From an uncultured Gammaproteobacteria bacterium (GTDB lineage Bacteria; Pseudomonadota; Gammaproteobacteria; Arenicellales; Poriferihabitantaceae): DNA of 64,000 bases. Of the stretch, positions 26,898 through 36,979 are shown one piece after another. The notes beneath the pieces were generated by a model. That model had not been told where the DNA came from. It did no database searches and saw nothing but the letters and a program-made list of their open reading frames with translations. The number at the start of each line of letters is the position of its first letter. The first letter of the stretch is position 1. The stretch lies in assembly GCA_937992195.1 (NCBI GenBank), contig CALKKV010000011.1, positions 26,117-90,116 of the forward strand, in the 5' to 3' direction. The position numbers and the translations under genes are program-made.

Positions 26898-27824
26898 TTA
26901 AGAAGTGCGATTAATTGAAAACTTTGATAATGCTGGGTTATTGACTAACTCTTCAACTTTGTTATCAGGGCATAGTAAATAGTTAAAGTCGTCACTTTTT
27001 TCAATTTGTCTCGAGCGGCGAATCTTTCTATTAGCGTCATCAATGTTGAAATATTGGTAGTTTGCGCCCAACAACAGAGTATTCAATTTATCTGCTGATT
27101 CGTGAGTCAATACTTCTACCAAGATTACAGGAGTATAGATATTTATAAAACCCTGAAACCCTTCGATCACCTCAGGTTCATAGCTTTCTACATCAATCTT
27201 GATCAGATTGAGTTGGCTGATTTGATTTTCTTCGACAAAGCTATCCAGTTTTATTGAATCTATAGGTACTGCGATCAAGTCATCGTCAGAAAGGAAGCTT
27301 CTGTTGAGGCTCGCGCTATAAGCGTGCTCGGTTGGTAGGTCATATATAATTTCTCTGGCATCTTTGTTAGAAACGGCTTTTTGTACACAAGTCACTTCAA
27401 ATTCATTGAGCTGACTGTTTAGTTCTAATTTTTCATGAATTCTGGAAATAGGCTCGAAGGCATAAACTGTCGCTTTCGGGTTGACTGTTTTTGTGACCAA
27501 AGAATACACACCTGTATTCGCGCCAATATCAAAAACACATTGAGCGGTTTTAGATAGCTCTATCCAAATAAGTAGCGATACATATTCTCTGAAACCCTCT
27601 ATACCCGCCCAAAACAACTCGTTCTCAAGCGCGTTTCCATAATGCATCATTTTAAAATACTTGGTTTTCTCAACTTGAATCGTGAAAACGCCAATAAAGT
27701 GTAGGTGGCGATATATCTTCGGAGCAGGGCGCCATCCAATGGTCTTCATGAGTTTAAATACTTTATTTTTATATGGGATTGACCCATATAAAGTTCGTAA
27801 AATATTTTTAGAAATACTAGGCAT
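26898..27824 (-). CDS. FkbM-family methyltransferase
   Basis: A 308-residue protein with a SAM-binding Rossmann domain. Motif I is VFDIGANTGVYS (97-108), followed by VYAFEPISRIHEKLE, and LDSFVEENQISQLNLIKIDVES with the FkbM-type acidic LIKIDVEGxE-like motif, ending in ILVEVL. FkbM proteins O-methylate sugars or polyketides; here a sugar of the EPS is the likely target. It lies between the sulfotransferase (213 nt gap) and the acyltransferase on the minus strand. Confidence 0.86.
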   Translation of the reverse strand: MPSISKNILRTLYGSIPYKNKVFKLMKTIGWRPAPKIYRHLHFIGVFTIQVEKTKYFKMMHYGNALENELFWAGIEGFREYVSLLIWIELSKTAQCVFDIGANTGVYSLVTKTVNPKATVYAFEPISRIHEKLELNSQLNEFEVTCVQKAVSNKDAREIIYDLPTEHAYSASLNRSFLSDDDLIAVPIDSIKLDSFVEENQISQLNLIKIDVESYEPEVIEGFQGFINIYTPVILVEVLTHESADKLNTLLLGANYQYFNIDDANRKIRRSRQIEKSDDFNYLLCPDNKVEELVNNPALSKFSINRTS

Positions 27825-28037
27825 TAGGCGGTCTAATAACTTCTATTTGTGTAAAGAATGAGAGATTGCTGTTCAAAATAAAAAGATGGAAAGATCAGAA
27901 GTAGATTAGTAGATGGTGATATTTAACAGCTTTGACGGCATTGTCCAATATTCAATACAAGGCGTCAGAATCCCGATGGGAAGGAAAGTTTTTCTGCAGT
28001 ATTTTATTTAGCACTCACTCCCGGTTATACAATCGAG

Positions 28038-28919
28038 TCATATTTTTCTATCATTCAAGGAGTCAAAATAACGAAGGTCAGAACGATAGTAGTGATCGAT
28101 TTCCTGTTGAATTGAACTGTTTAATTCAGGAGATAGGTATCCCTGACGGGTATTTAAGCTCTGAAGAAAACTCGAGATATGAAGACGTCTTCCTCCAAGC
28201 AGTCTAGTGAGAGCACTTGAAATATTTAACGCCCAAGCTGGCGGTCTCTGTGTAAATTTCGAAACGAAATTAATTTTATTATGTTTCGCGTCATGGGCGA
28301 CAGGGAATAACATGCGTCCATCGTCCTCTAACCCTAAAAATTCTAGCAGCTCTAAATGGGTTTGCTTGGGATTTAACGTCCAATCCTCGAACCACACAAT
28401 TTTAATTTTCGAAGAAGGGAAAAAATTAAAGTACCTCGCAACTTGTTCAGAAAACTGACCAACTTTTTTATAATCAAGAAACTCAGGCTCTCTGCAAGTT
28501 TCAGGGATTTGCGCTGTAGCACGTTGACCCGATAGAGCCCAGGCTTGTGAAAAATCTTGAATGTCTTCATCAAGGTTTTTAAGGAGCTGATTGTGGTATG
28601 AGCGCAAAAAAGTCGTATGATTTCTCAGAAATATAATTATTCTCGCGTTTGGACAAAACTCGGAGATATTCTGAGCAGCCACTTTAGAGTATAGGTACTG
28701 TACTGACGCTTCCCCAATACATGTTTCATGTTGAACATGTTTGAAATTAGCCAGATATTCTTCTTCATTGGAAGCCCAGCGAAAATCCGGGAAATCTGTA
28801 CTAAAATAGTGGGGCTCCTTTCGAATTGAAAAAATGATCTCTGGGTGTGTTGACAAGTATTGAACCCATGCTGTTGTTCCGCATTTAGGAGCTCCGACGA
28901 TAAAAAAATTTGGTTTCAT
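28038..28919 (-). CDS. PAPS-dependent sulfotransferase
   Basis: A 293-residue sulfotransferase of the heparan-sulfate/NDST-like family. The 5'-phosphosulfate loop is IVGAPKCGTTAW (about 7-18), then a conserved SIRKEPHYFSTD, and the 3'-phosphate-binding region IIIFLRNHTTFLRSYHNQ. It would transfer sulfate from PAPS to a hydroxyl or amine on the polysaccharide or its lipid-linked unit. Its ATG overlaps the stop of the flippase gene by 1 nt (TGATG), so it is co-expressed with EPS genes. Sulfated EPS is common in marine bacteria. Confidence 0.87.
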   Translation of the reverse strand: MKPNFFIVGAPKCGTTAWVQYLSTHPEIIFSIRKEPHYFSTDFPDFRWASNEEEYLANFKHVQHETCIGEASVQYLYSKVAAQNISEFCPNARIIIFLRNHTTFLRSYHNQLLKNLDEDIQDFSQAWALSGQRATAQIPETCREPEFLDYKKVGQFSEQVARYFNFFPSSKIKIVWFEDWTLNPKQTHLELLEFLGLEDDGRMLFPVAHDAKHNKINFVSKFTQRPPAWALNISSALTRLLGGRRLHISSFLQSLNTRQGYLSPELNSSIQQEIDHYYRSDLRYFDSLNDRKI

Positions 28920-30271
28920 CAGTCTGTTCTAAGCATTCTGAAAATCGACAATGCAGAGGTGTCAATTCCTAGTGTGCTCTTAACCCTGTTCCATGTATAT
29001 ATATTCAAAACAGAGGTTGAAATCATGGTTGCGATCGCCGCACCTATCATTCCGTATATTGGAATTAATATAGCATTCAGAATCACATTTACTCCAGCAG
29101 ATAGTAATACACCTCTCAGACTATCTCTTTCAAAGCCCGACATATTCAGGATTAATTGGTTAATCCCAAAAAAAGCACTTATTAACTGAGCGATAATTAA
29201 AACAAGCAACGGAGAGTAGGAGGCGGAAAACTCTTCACCATAGACAAGAACCAGTATATCCTCGCCCCAAAAAGCTAAACCCAACACTACCGGAACTGTG
29301 ATCGCCAAAGAAAAAATTGCACATGAGCTCGACAATCGCGCCAGCTCACTATTTTTCCCATTGGATATGTATTGAATAACCTGGTGGCCAACAGTTAATC
29401 CGACGACACGTAAGCCAAAGAGAGCCATCGCCCCTATCGAAACGGCAATTTTATAAAACCCAACCTGTTCTACTGGAAGCCAATACCCGATCATAATTAG
29501 ATCAGTCCGTTGTAAAATAATTTCAAATCCTGCGATCAGGGTAAAGGGCCACAACGCTGCCCACCAGGCGCGTCCGTCGGTTTCAACTGATTTGGTTTCA
29601 ACGAATTGCTTCGGTTTGAATTGAATCAATAGAACTGCACCGAATACAAATGCGAGACACACAGATAGCAGTTGTGCAACCATTGCTTCACTGGGCAATA
29701 GCTGGCGGTCAAGGACTAAGAAAGCAAATCCAACTAAAATCAGCAAAAATATCGGCTTTACAACAGTTTCTGGAAGTAGACCCTGAATTATAAATCCCAG
29801 CCCTCGAAGGGCAGCTGCACGCGCACTACCCAGTGCCATCAAAGGAATAAGTCCCAGTGAAATAGCCATCGTAATGGATGCTTGATAGCTAAATTTACTT
29901 TGGGTTAGCCAGAGGAGGAGGAGTCCTAAAACTGCAATGACGAATGACGCAACCGAAACGCGCACAGTGCTCCAGAACCATAACCCTTTCATTCGGGCCC
30001 AATTACTTTGAGTTACTGCTTTCGCGGTTTCCCTGAAAATTAGAGTGGGCATACCCATCTGAACGGGAACGGCTAACAGCGTTGCAATGGCGAAAGTGTA
30101 ACTATAGACGCCAAAGCCCTTTGGGCCTAATATTCTCGCAAGTACTATTGAGCACGCAAATGTCAGTAAAATTGCACTTATGCGTAGGGATGCCGTACCG
30201 GCACCAATTTTCAATAGCTGACGATACGGTTCTAACTGCGTTTTAAGTTTTTCGGTAATTGTTGTCACCAC
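28919..30271 (-). CDS. Wzx-type polysaccharide flippase
   Basis: A 450-residue multi-pass protein with about 12-14 hydrophobic segments, of the MOP/PST family. Typical parts are LARILGPKGFGVYSYTFAIA near the N-terminus, QRTDLIMIGYWLPVEQVGFYKIA in the middle, and LILNMSGFERDSLRGVLLSAGVNVILNAILIP near the end, split here into family blocks. It should flip undecaprenyl-PP-linked repeat units across the inner membrane. The start is one of two tandem GTG codons at 30271; a weak ribosome site. It lies between the epimerase and sulfotransferase genes. Confidence 0.87.
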   Translation of the reverse strand: MVTTITEKLKTQLEPYRQLLKIGAGTASLRISAILLTFACSIVLARILGPKGFGVYSYTFAIATLLAVPVQMGMPTLIFRETAKAVTQSNWARMKGLWFWSTVRVSVASFVIAVLGLLLLWLTQSKFSYQASITMAISLGLIPLMALGSARAAALRGLGFIIQGLLPETVVKPIFLLILVGFAFLVLDRQLLPSEAMVAQLLSVCLAFVFGAVLLIQFKPKQFVETKSVETDGRAWWAALWPFTLIAGFEIILQRTDLIMIGYWLPVEQVGFYKIAVSIGAMALFGLRVVGLTVGHQVIQYISNGKNSELARLSSSCAIFSLAITVPVVLGLAFWGEDILVLVYGEEFSASYSPLLVLIIAQLISAFFGINQLILNMSGFERDSLRGVLLSAGVNVILNAILIPIYGMIGAAIATMISTSVLNIYTWNRVKSTLGIDTSALSIFRMLRTD

Positions 30272-30319
30272 TCATAAACTTTTGTCTGAATACTTAATTG
30301 ACTTGACCGGATGACTGGT

Positions 30320-31351
30320 TCAAAGTTTGTCGTGTTCCGCGTACCACTGCATCGCAAGATGTAAACCGTCCCAAATACGGTGCGTCGGTGAATATCCCAA
30401 TAACTTTTGTGCTTTGGTGATATCAGCTACAGAATGGCGAACATCACCAGGTCGAAAATCTCTGTGCTTGACACAAGCCTCTGGCAAAGATCGAATGGAT
30501 TCAAGTGATTGTCTAATCTGGGCATAGAGCTGGTTCAATGAAGTTTGCTCGCCTACAGCGACATTAAAAACTTGATTTGTCGCGGTCAAGTTATCTGTCG
30601 TAGCAGCCAATAAGTTAGCCTGAATAGCATTATCTATGTAGCAAAAATCCCTACTGGTTTCACCGTCACCATTTATGAAAATTTCATCTCCAGAAAGCAT
30701 AGCGTTAACCCACTTAGGAATAACCGCCGCATACGCACCGTTTGGATCCTGACGTTTCCCAAAAACGTTAAAGTATCTAAGACCGATAGTGTTGAAATCG
30801 TAGGACTTTGCAAATACCTCAGCGTAGAGTTCGTTGACCATTTTGGTAACTGCATAGGGCGAAAGCAGCTTGCCAACCTTGTCTTCTACTTTCGGCAGAG
30901 TAGGGTGATCGCCATAGACGGAGCTTGATGTCGCATAAACCATACGCTTTACACTCGCGTCTCGGGCTGCGACTAGCATATTTAGAAAGCCGTTAATATT
31001 GGTTTGATTCGTTGTTATGGGCGCTTCGATTGAACGAGGAACCGATCCTAGCGCAGCGTGATGCAAAACGTAATCTACGCCTTTACACGCTTTAGAACAG
31101 TCTTCGAGATTGCGGGTGTCACCCTCGATTAGCTTAAAATTACCAGCTGTTTGTGAATCTGCAGATGACTTGAGAGCATCATCAATATTTTTTTGGTACC
31201 CAGTGGAGAAGTTGTCGAGACCAATTACATTCTGGTTGAGTTCAAGAAGGGACTCCATTAGGTTAGAGCCTATAAAACCAGCAACACCCGTAATCAACCA
31301 GGTAGATTTCTCTTTTTCTAACTTGGTTTTGAGTTGTTCAAATACGTTCAT
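30320..31351 (-). CDS. UDP-N-acetylglucosamine 4-epimerase, WbpP-like
   Basis: A 343-residue SDR-type epimerase very like Pseudomonas WbpP and Salmonella TviC. The NAD loop is GVAGFIG (22-28); other marks are [34 protein letters not shown], the YAVTK catalytic pair, [19 protein letters not shown], and [16 protein letters not shown]. It should interconvert UDP-GlcNAc and UDP-GalNAc (or the uronic forms). I place the start at ATG 31351, which matches the WbpP N-terminus; the frame is open to a TTG at 31417 but that would add 22 residues without family support. It follows the wecA-like gene by 84 nt. Confidence 0.88.
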   Translation of the reverse strand: MNVFEQLKTKLEKEKSTWLITGVAGFIGSNLMESLLELNQNVIGLDNFSTGYQKNIDDALKSSADSQTAGNFKLIEGDTRNLEDCSKACKGVDYVLHHAALGSVPRSIEAPITTNQTNINGFLNMLVAARDASVKRMVYATSSSVYGDHPTLPKVEDKVGKLLSPYAVTKMVNELYAEVFAKSYDFNTIGLRYFNVFGKRQDPNGAYAAVIPKWVNAMLSGDEIFINGDGETSRDFCYIDNAIQANLLAATTDNLTATNQVFNVAVGEQTSLNQLYAQIRQSLESIRSLPEACVKHRDFRPGDVRHSVADITKAQKLLGYSPTHRIWDGLHLAMQWYAEHDKL

Positions 31352-31435
31352 TAACAATTTACCATCGAAATTTTTATATCTAGAGATTTTCTCTTTCGAA
31401 TGCAGTGCTGAGCACAATAACTTTTTGTTTCGGAC

Positions 31436-32491
31436 TTATTGCGTTTGGATTTTATGCTTTTGAAGGTGCGACATCACATGATAATAGATAGCAAAAATTA
31501 TCAGAAAAATAGATAGCATTGTAGATTGTGATACTTCGTTGACCTCAGTCAGTATTCCAATGACTGCGAAAGCTAATCCCAGAAACCCGATGGAAATCAA
31601 GGCGTGACGATCGCTAAATCCACGGTCCAAAAACAGATGGTGAAGATGGTTTCGATCGGCGCTGAGTGGAGATTTTCGATTTACCGCGCGCCGGATAACT
31701 ACAGTCAACATATCCATCAAAGGTATCGCAATGATCCAGAGAGCAGTCACAGGAGAAAACACCTCACTGTTGCCTTGCTGTGTGTAGTTTATGAGTAACC
31801 ACGCTACAGTGAGACCGAGTAACATACTTCCAGCATCACCGAGAAACACACGATAATTGCTGCCCAGAAGGCCAAGATTAAAAGCCATATACGGGATAAT
31901 GGCGACAAAAAATACTAATGGAATAAGATAGTTGTTTATGCTAATACCGTTTTCTAGCATACATAGAGCGATCATGGCGAACATCGCGATCATAAAAAGC
32001 AGGCCTGATAAGCCATCAATTCCATCGATGAAATTAAATGCGTTCATTGCAACCATAATTGAAAACACGGTGAAAGGTATGCTGAAAACACCGAGCTGCA
32101 CACTACCCAGCGAACCAAACTCACCCAATGATTCTATGCTCATGACCCCGCCAATAATGACGGCTAATGATGCAAGGCATTGTATGGCTAACCGGTAACT
32201 GATTTTCAGATCGAATCGATCATCCATAAGACCAACTGTCACAATTAAAAAACCGGCAATCAAGTAAGCAACTATTTCTCTGCCTAAATTTGGAAAAATC
32301 ATAAATGCCGCAGCCACCCCTATAAAAATTGTCATGCCTCCTATCAAGGGTATTCGGCCAACATGCATTTTTCTATCATCAGGTGTATCAACCAAATCTA
32401 TTTTCATCGCTAATTTTCTTAATACGAAACCTGAAGCAAGGCTGGCACTAAAGCAAACGATAAGAGTGAATGTGATATTTAATGAATCCAT
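31436..32491 (-). CDS. wecA: WecA-like undecaprenyl-phosphate sugar-1-phosphate transferase
   Basis: A 351-residue integral membrane enzyme with about 11 hydrophobic segments. Motifs of the WecA/MraY family are present: GLMDDRFDL, NAFNFIDGIDGL, RVFLGDAGSM, and the cytoplasmic loop DRNHLHH. It should start the repeat unit by moving GlcNAc-1-P or GalNAc-1-P to undecaprenyl phosphate, matching the neighbouring UDP-GlcNAc 4-epimerase. A 322-bp gap upstream suggests its own promoter. It could equally serve O-antigen or other surface glycans. Confidence 0.88.
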   Translation of the reverse strand: MDSLNITFTLIVCFSASLASGFVLRKLAMKIDLVDTPDDRKMHVGRIPLIGGMTIFIGVAAAFMIFPNLGREIVAYLIAGFLIVTVGLMDDRFDLKISYRLAIQCLASLAVIIGGVMSIESLGEFGSLGSVQLGVFSIPFTVFSIMVAMNAFNFIDGIDGLSGLLFMIAMFAMIALCMLENGISINNYLIPLVFFVAIIPYMAFNLGLLGSNYRVFLGDAGSMLLGLTVAWLLINYTQQGNSEVFSPVTALWIIAIPLMDMLTVVIRRAVNRKSPLSADRNHLHHLFLDRGFSDRHALISIGFLGLAFAVIGILTEVNEVSQSTMLSIFLIIFAIYYHVMSHLQKHKIQTQ

Positions 32492-32813
32492 TTTATAATG
32501 ATGAGATCGACTATACTGCCTCGCCTACGAGCTCTACTTTGCAATACCCCTTTGTTGGATTAAAAATGAAATTAAGCGGGTTATAGTGGTTCTGTAAGAC
32601 AACAGAAATCTCTGTAGCTTTCTACGGCAGCTCCAATTTGTTTGAACGTGATAGTGAATCTACGTGTTGTACTATACCATGGGGATCTTAGGGACTAATC
32701 CTAACAATTGCGTCGCTAAGCGGTACATTTTTAGCGGGCATCGCATTGAGATTCTTGATTGCGAACTTTTGAAGAGAATCTCATAGTTAAATTCTGGAAG
32801 TGACCAAGATTTA
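32492..32813. other. 322-bp intergenic gap in the EPS series
   Basis: This gap lies between the nucleotidyltransferase-like gene and the wecA-like gene, both on minus. An imperfect stem of 8 bp (gagattct at 32748-32755 and agaatctc at 32775-32782) lies near the end of the upstream gene and may slow transcription, but it has no T-run. A promoter for wecA is likely here; I cannot place it. No gene is visible. Confidence 0.5.
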
Positions 32814-33959
32814 CTATGACATAAAATATTTTGCCAATAATCTAAATGGACGAATAATAGGATAAAGAAATAGGAGATGTCTTGGTAGCTTTATAAAAAT
32901 AAAGTCGTCAAACTTGGGTGCAAACATAGCCCGGTAGGCGAAGCGAATCCGATCAGAGCGATTTTCACGCATACGCCAAAGCAAGAAGAAGGATCTATAG
33001 GATCGTCCCTGCCCATCAGAAGTATTGAAATTCATGTCAATCAAACGCTGCCCTAAATCTTTGACAGCAGCATCATTCATGACTTCAGTTTTGATATTCT
33101 CCGGTAATGGCAAGGATAGCAATTTGTGACTCAGGTAAAGTCCCAATCGCAGAATACGTTCAATACGTCGTTCTTTTGCTTCCTCGAACAGACTTTGCCA
33201 ATTAAGATCAGGTGTAACTCTGATCATACGATCGATGTCGCATACCCATTCGAGTCGCTCAAATAAGTGTTTCGCGCCGTGGGCACAGAGATAAAGCAGG
33301 TGGGTGTTGTATGCGGGTATTGGTATTGATATGCCATCAATAGTAGTCGTATCGGTATTCCCCCATAGCGAATTTTCCGGCCAATGAATAGCATAGTTAA
33401 TGGATAAGAGGTCCCAGTGGATTTCGATGCGTTCGAGCTTTCGAAAACCAATGACATTGACCCAGCCAACGTATGCATCCGCGATGTCTTCTGCAAGCGA
33501 GAATTCGGATATATATTTATCCTCTGTTAGCAGAACTGCCACTCTTCTTGCGTCTTGCCGTTTAATCAGAATATCCAGATCATGAAATTCCCTTGATGTA
33601 ATGTCTCCATAGGCAAGCTGAGAAAGTGAGGGTCCTTTAAATGCTAATGCCTGAATGTCATTTTCGTTCAGCAGTCTTATTAAACGAATCATTTCAGCCG
33701 TCATACGACTATTTTTCGCGACAGTAATTATGTAGCTTTTCTTCAGTGGGGCTATACTTTTCTCTGAGATGTGACCGGCGGCGTGTGTTTGTACAGCGTG
33801 AAAGACAAGCGGTAAGACGCCATGAGTATGGGCGAGGGCAGTTATGTCTGCTAGCTCTGTAATATCGAATCGTGAAATTTTAGCGCTGATTTGCTCAATA
33901 TCTGCTCTTGTCGGCTTTGATTTACAGCAGTTAATCAAGAATTGGAGTTTTTGTGTCAT
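32814..33959 (-). CDS. Nucleotidyltransferase-fold protein (PF14907-like)
   Basis: A 381-residue protein that looks like the uncharacterised nucleotidyltransferase family PF14907. The signature is IQALAFKGPSLSQLAYGD followed by EFHDLDILIKRQD, giving the D-x-D metal site, then IEIHWDLL and HLLYLCAHGAKHLFERLEWVCDIDR. The biochemical role is not established. Members often accompany HprK-like and PqqD-like genes in EPS or peptide loci, and such a pair is present at 42359-43734. It lies 120 nt after the O-antigen ligase gene on the same strand. Confidence 0.75.
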   Translation of the reverse strand: MTQKLQFLINCCKSKPTRADIEQISAKISRFDITELADITALAHTHGVLPLVFHAVQTHAAGHISEKSIAPLKKSYIITVAKNSRMTAEMIRLIRLLNENDIQALAFKGPSLSQLAYGDITSREFHDLDILIKRQDARRVAVLLTEDKYISEFSLAEDIADAYVGWVNVIGFRKLERIEIHWDLLSINYAIHWPENSLWGNTDTTTIDGISIPIPAYNTHLLYLCAHGAKHLFERLEWVCDIDRMIRVTPDLNWQSLFEEAKERRIERILRLGLYLSHKLLSLPLPENIKTEVMNDAAVKDLGQRLIDMNFNTSDGQGRSYRSFFLLWRMRENRSDRIRFAYRAMFAPKFDDFIFIKLPRHLLFLYPIIRPFRLLAKYFMS

Positions 33960-34079
33960 GGCACTAAGGTCACAGCTTTCGGGTATTTTCCTTCGAACAA
34001 TCGGATTATGACAGAGCAGTAATATTCTATTGGTGCGAATTGGTCAGGCGATGAACCTGCTTGCTTTGAGCTCACATCA

Positions 34080-35489
34080 TCACTGCTTACTCCTGCTGGA
34101 TGTCGAATAGGACTGGCCTATCGCTAAACCCATGATGGCGCTATAGGTGATGGCAATGCTCGGTATTTGCAAACTAAAGTCAATTAGACTGTGACTTGCC
34201 ACCAGGGTTGTTGCTGCCACTCCGGTAGCTGGATATATCCAGTTTCGCTGACGCCGAATTACTCCCCTTAGCGAAAGAAACATCAACCCAAGCACAGTTA
34301 AGAATAACGAGATGGCAGCAGGAATACCTAGTTCAAAGCTATTTTCAAGATAGCTATTATGAGTTTTGTCGTAACTATATTTGACATCTTCCGTACGATA
34401 CATTTTAAATCCATGATTAAAGCTACCATAACCAAACCCTATCCACGGGTTATCCCGTGTGGCGTCTATGGTCAAATCAAACACCGTGATTCTCTCGGAA
34501 TCGGTCAATTGAAATTGTTGCATACGTTTTAACAATGGTTCGCTACTGATCGTAGAGGCTAGAAGTATGATTAGGCAAATTCCTCCAAAGCTAGATAATA
34601 AGTACTTAGGCGTTAGGTTGCTGCGGACTAAAATAACTAGTAGCAGCACGACAATCGCGATAGCTCCGCATACCACTCCACCGCGAGACTGTGTGCCGAT
34701 CAAGGCCGTTGTAATCAACATAATACCCAGCAAGGGTTTCCAGCTTTTAAAAATATAAGTTTCGATTGGATGCTGCTGATTCTCAGGTGAAGTGTAAGGC
34801 GATCGCGATTTCTGTTTCAAAATTATCTGCATTAACGCGATAAGACAAACAAGCCCCAGGGTGGCGTAGATGGCGTAATGGTTTCTATTGATAAAAGTGC
34901 TCGTGACTTTATTAACATCGCCAGTCTGGCCAGTCCAAAAGAGGATATTGATATTTCCCCAGTAAACTATGAGTCCGAATAAGGCGTAGAAGATGCTCGC
35001 AATGGACAGCCATTTAAGGACTGTATATGCCCTGTTGGGATTTCGACAAAACTGAAAGAACAGAAAGAACACCAAGCCATAGCTTATAAGACGCATAAGA
35101 GCAACAAGACTGTCATCTGGAGAAACGCTGACTGTGGACTGTATTGTGATATCCAGTGATTTCTCAGTTAATTTCCAAAGCGGGTGGGACCACGTGTCGG
35201 GTACGAAGGCAGAAAACTGAAGCACCGTCCAAATACAAGGTATGAGAAATAAAAAGGGGATAAAGGAGGGTAACGAGAGAGAAACAACTTGTTTATTCCA
35301 AATACTGTTGCCTATCCAGACCAGGGTCAGTATCGAAACTATCAAGGCAACAAGACTCCAGGACCAGGGACGATTGCTGCCAATAGGAATTGGAGAGAGT
35401 ACGACTAGTGAAAGAAGTAGGTAAAAAATAGTGGCATTAATTTTTTTTCCAGAGCCCGACGGTTTGCGAACTTTATCCGTCTCAGGCAT
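34080..35489 (-). CDS. O-antigen ligase/polymerase family protein
   Basis: A 469-residue membrane protein with about 12 hydrophobic segments and the Wzy_C (PF04932) region. Conserved parts are FINRNHYAIYATLG, GTQSRGGVVCGAIAI, the large periplasmic loop with NPWIGFGYGSFNHGF, and YDKTHNSYLENSFELG with the catalytic-type His. It may polymerise repeat units (Wzy) or ligate the glycan to an acceptor. The ATG overlaps the stop of the phosphatase gene by 8 nt, so the two are translated together. Confidence 0.83.
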   Translation of the reverse strand: MPETDKVRKPSGSGKKINATIFYLLLSLVVLSPIPIGSNRPWSWSLVALIVSILTLVWIGNSIWNKQVVSLSLPSFIPFLFLIPCIWTVLQFSAFVPDTWSHPLWKLTEKSLDITIQSTVSVSPDDSLVALMRLISYGLVFFLFFQFCRNPNRAYTVLKWLSIASIFYALFGLIVYWGNINILFWTGQTGDVNKVTSTFINRNHYAIYATLGLVCLIALMQIILKQKSRSPYTSPENQQHPIETYIFKSWKPLLGIMLITTALIGTQSRGGVVCGAIAIVVLLLVILVRSNLTPKYLLSSFGGICLIILLASTISSEPLLKRMQQFQLTDSERITVFDLTIDATRDNPWIGFGYGSFNHGFKMYRTEDVKYSYDKTHNSYLENSFELGIPAAISLFLTVLGLMFLSLRGVIRRQRNWIYPATGVAATTLVASHSLIDFSLQIPSIAITYSAIMGLAIGQSYSTSSRSKQ

Positions 35490-36306
35490 TGGTTTGAATG
35501 ATTCGCTGGGTATCGTTTTCCAGCACCAGACAGCTTAGCTTTCCTGATTGATAAGCACCGGTGTCAAGGCCAATACGATTGTGATGGAAATCTGGCTCAT
35601 CGGTAATGGTGTGACCGTGGACGATGATTTTATTATACGCCTTCGTATGACGTATAAAATCTTCGCGTATCCACAGTTGATCGTCGGGGTGTTGTTGTTC
35701 CAATGATAAACGCGGATTAACCCCCGCATGGACGAAATAGTAACTTCCAAAAGAATGAAAAAACAGAGTTTTTTTGAAGAACTCTAAATGACTGGCTGGG
35801 AGTCGTTCTTTTAGCTCCGTTTGTAGTACCTGCAGATCGTTTGAGCTCGTCGGAATTTTATTGTATCGAACACCGTAGCTAACAAGTGTTTGCAAGCCGC
35901 CGTAACTAAACCATGTCTGACCTATGTCGGGTTCTATAAGGAAATCGAGTAAAGATTGTTCATGATTACCGCGCAGATGGATGCTGTCGAAGTCTGGTAG
36001 TGGATTGGTTAGCAGAAGTTCGATGACTTCTTTGGAACGTTCGCCTCGATCTATGTAGTCGCCGAGATAGATGACTATTTTTCTTCCAGTGTGGTCGGAA
36101 GAATCAGTCAAGATATTAGAGTGAATCTGTTGGAGCAGATCTTCGCGACCATGGACATCACCGATACAGTAGATTCTCAAATCGGAAGGACAAAAAGGCT
36201 TAATCGAACTGTCTCGTTTTGAGGGAAGCAGGTGTTTGAACATGCTCTTCATATATTTTTTTATGTTTCTACCTGCCCATATAGAAAACGCGGTCTCACG
36301 ATTCAT
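35482..36306 (-). CDS. PPP-family metallophosphatase
   Basis: A 274-residue serine/threonine-phosphatase-like or diadenosine-tetraphosphatase-like enzyme. The metal motifs are GDVHG (49-53), GDYIDRG (82-88) and RGNHE (112-116), with later FVHAGVNP and VHGHT. The N-terminal about 40 residues before the catalytic domain are basic. It is embedded in the EPS operon: its start overlaps the upstream gene by 11 nt and its end overlaps the ligase gene by 8 nt. It may counter a kinase of the locus or hydrolyse a nucleotide. No Wzb-type tyrosine phosphatase is present. Confidence 0.83.
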   Translation of the reverse strand: MNRETAFSIWAGRNIKKYMKSMFKHLLPSKRDSSIKPFCPSDLRIYCIGDVHGREDLLQQIHSNILTDSSDHTGRKIVIYLGDYIDRGERSKEVIELLLTNPLPDFDSIHLRGNHEQSLLDFLIEPDIGQTWFSYGGLQTLVSYGVRYNKIPTSSNDLQVLQTELKERLPASHLEFFKKTLFFHSFGSYYFVHAGVNPRLSLEQQHPDDQLWIREDFIRHTKAYNKIIVHGHTITDEPDFHHNRIGLDTGAYQSGKLSCLVLENDTQRIIQTNA

Positions 36307-36979
36307 CCTGCAATTCTATCGCCAACTCAGGATGTGAATCTGCCATTAATCGGAGCAGGGTTTTCTTATCAAAAGCACCTGATCTGATTAATTCAAGCAT
36401 GGGTGCTTGAAACAAATGCCAGGCCAATTGTACCTGATCACGCACTATTGGCAGATCTTCTTGTTCAAAGTAACTGGTATATCGTAGAGCCAGATCGAGG
36501 CGATTAAGAATAAGAAGGCGTTCCGCCCGGCCGGTATAAAAAGACATGCTGAGTGTTTTGACGACCAAACTGTAGTCATGATTTAATAATGCGTGTATCC
36601 AAGCCAGACGAAGCCATGCTGCCGGATCTGCCGGTGATTTTTTGAGAGAGGTTTCGAATGCTATTTGTGCCTCCGATAATAATTGTTTTCCTTCTTGAGT
36701 CTTATAATTTGAAGAATTCACTTGCAGAAAATATAGCCAACCCAACCCTTGCCAATAGTGGGCGCGATCGAGCACTTGATTGGCATTTTTCGCAATTCCA
36801 ATGAGCGCAGGAAACCGGTCTTTTTTGATTGGATAATCTTCCCAGTGCCGTTTCAAGGCTGCATCCACCGGTAGGTAGCTGAGACTAGATACGAGACGAG
36901 GATATGACAGTAAAATGGTAACGACAGCAAAGCTTGCTGCCAGAGAAAGATGAAGTATAAGTTTGATCCGAATAGTCAT
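36296..36979 (-). CDS. Membrane-anchored TPR-like protein, unknown role
   Basis: A 227-residue protein with one N-terminal membrane segment (about 6-28) and a periplasmic all-helical part. The stretch AQIAFETSLKKSPADPAAWLRLAWIHALL looks like one tetratricopeptide unit, split here as the helical hairpin, with flanking helices. TPR proteins in EPS operons often scaffold synthesis and export complexes. It is 214 nt after the Wzc-like gene and overlaps the phosphatase start by 11 nt. Function is not assignable from sequence. Confidence 0.65.
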   Translation of the reverse strand: MTIRIKLILHLSLAASFAVVTILLSYPRLVSSLSYLPVDAALKRHWEDYPIKKDRFPALIGIAKNANQVLDRAHYWQGLGWLYFLQVNSSNYKTQEGKQLLSEAQIAFETSLKKSPADPAAWLRLAWIHALLNHDYSLVVKTLSMSFYTGRAERLLILNRLDLALRYTSYFEQEDLPIVRDQVQLAWHLFQAPMLELIRSGAFDKKTLLRLMADSHPELAIELQDES

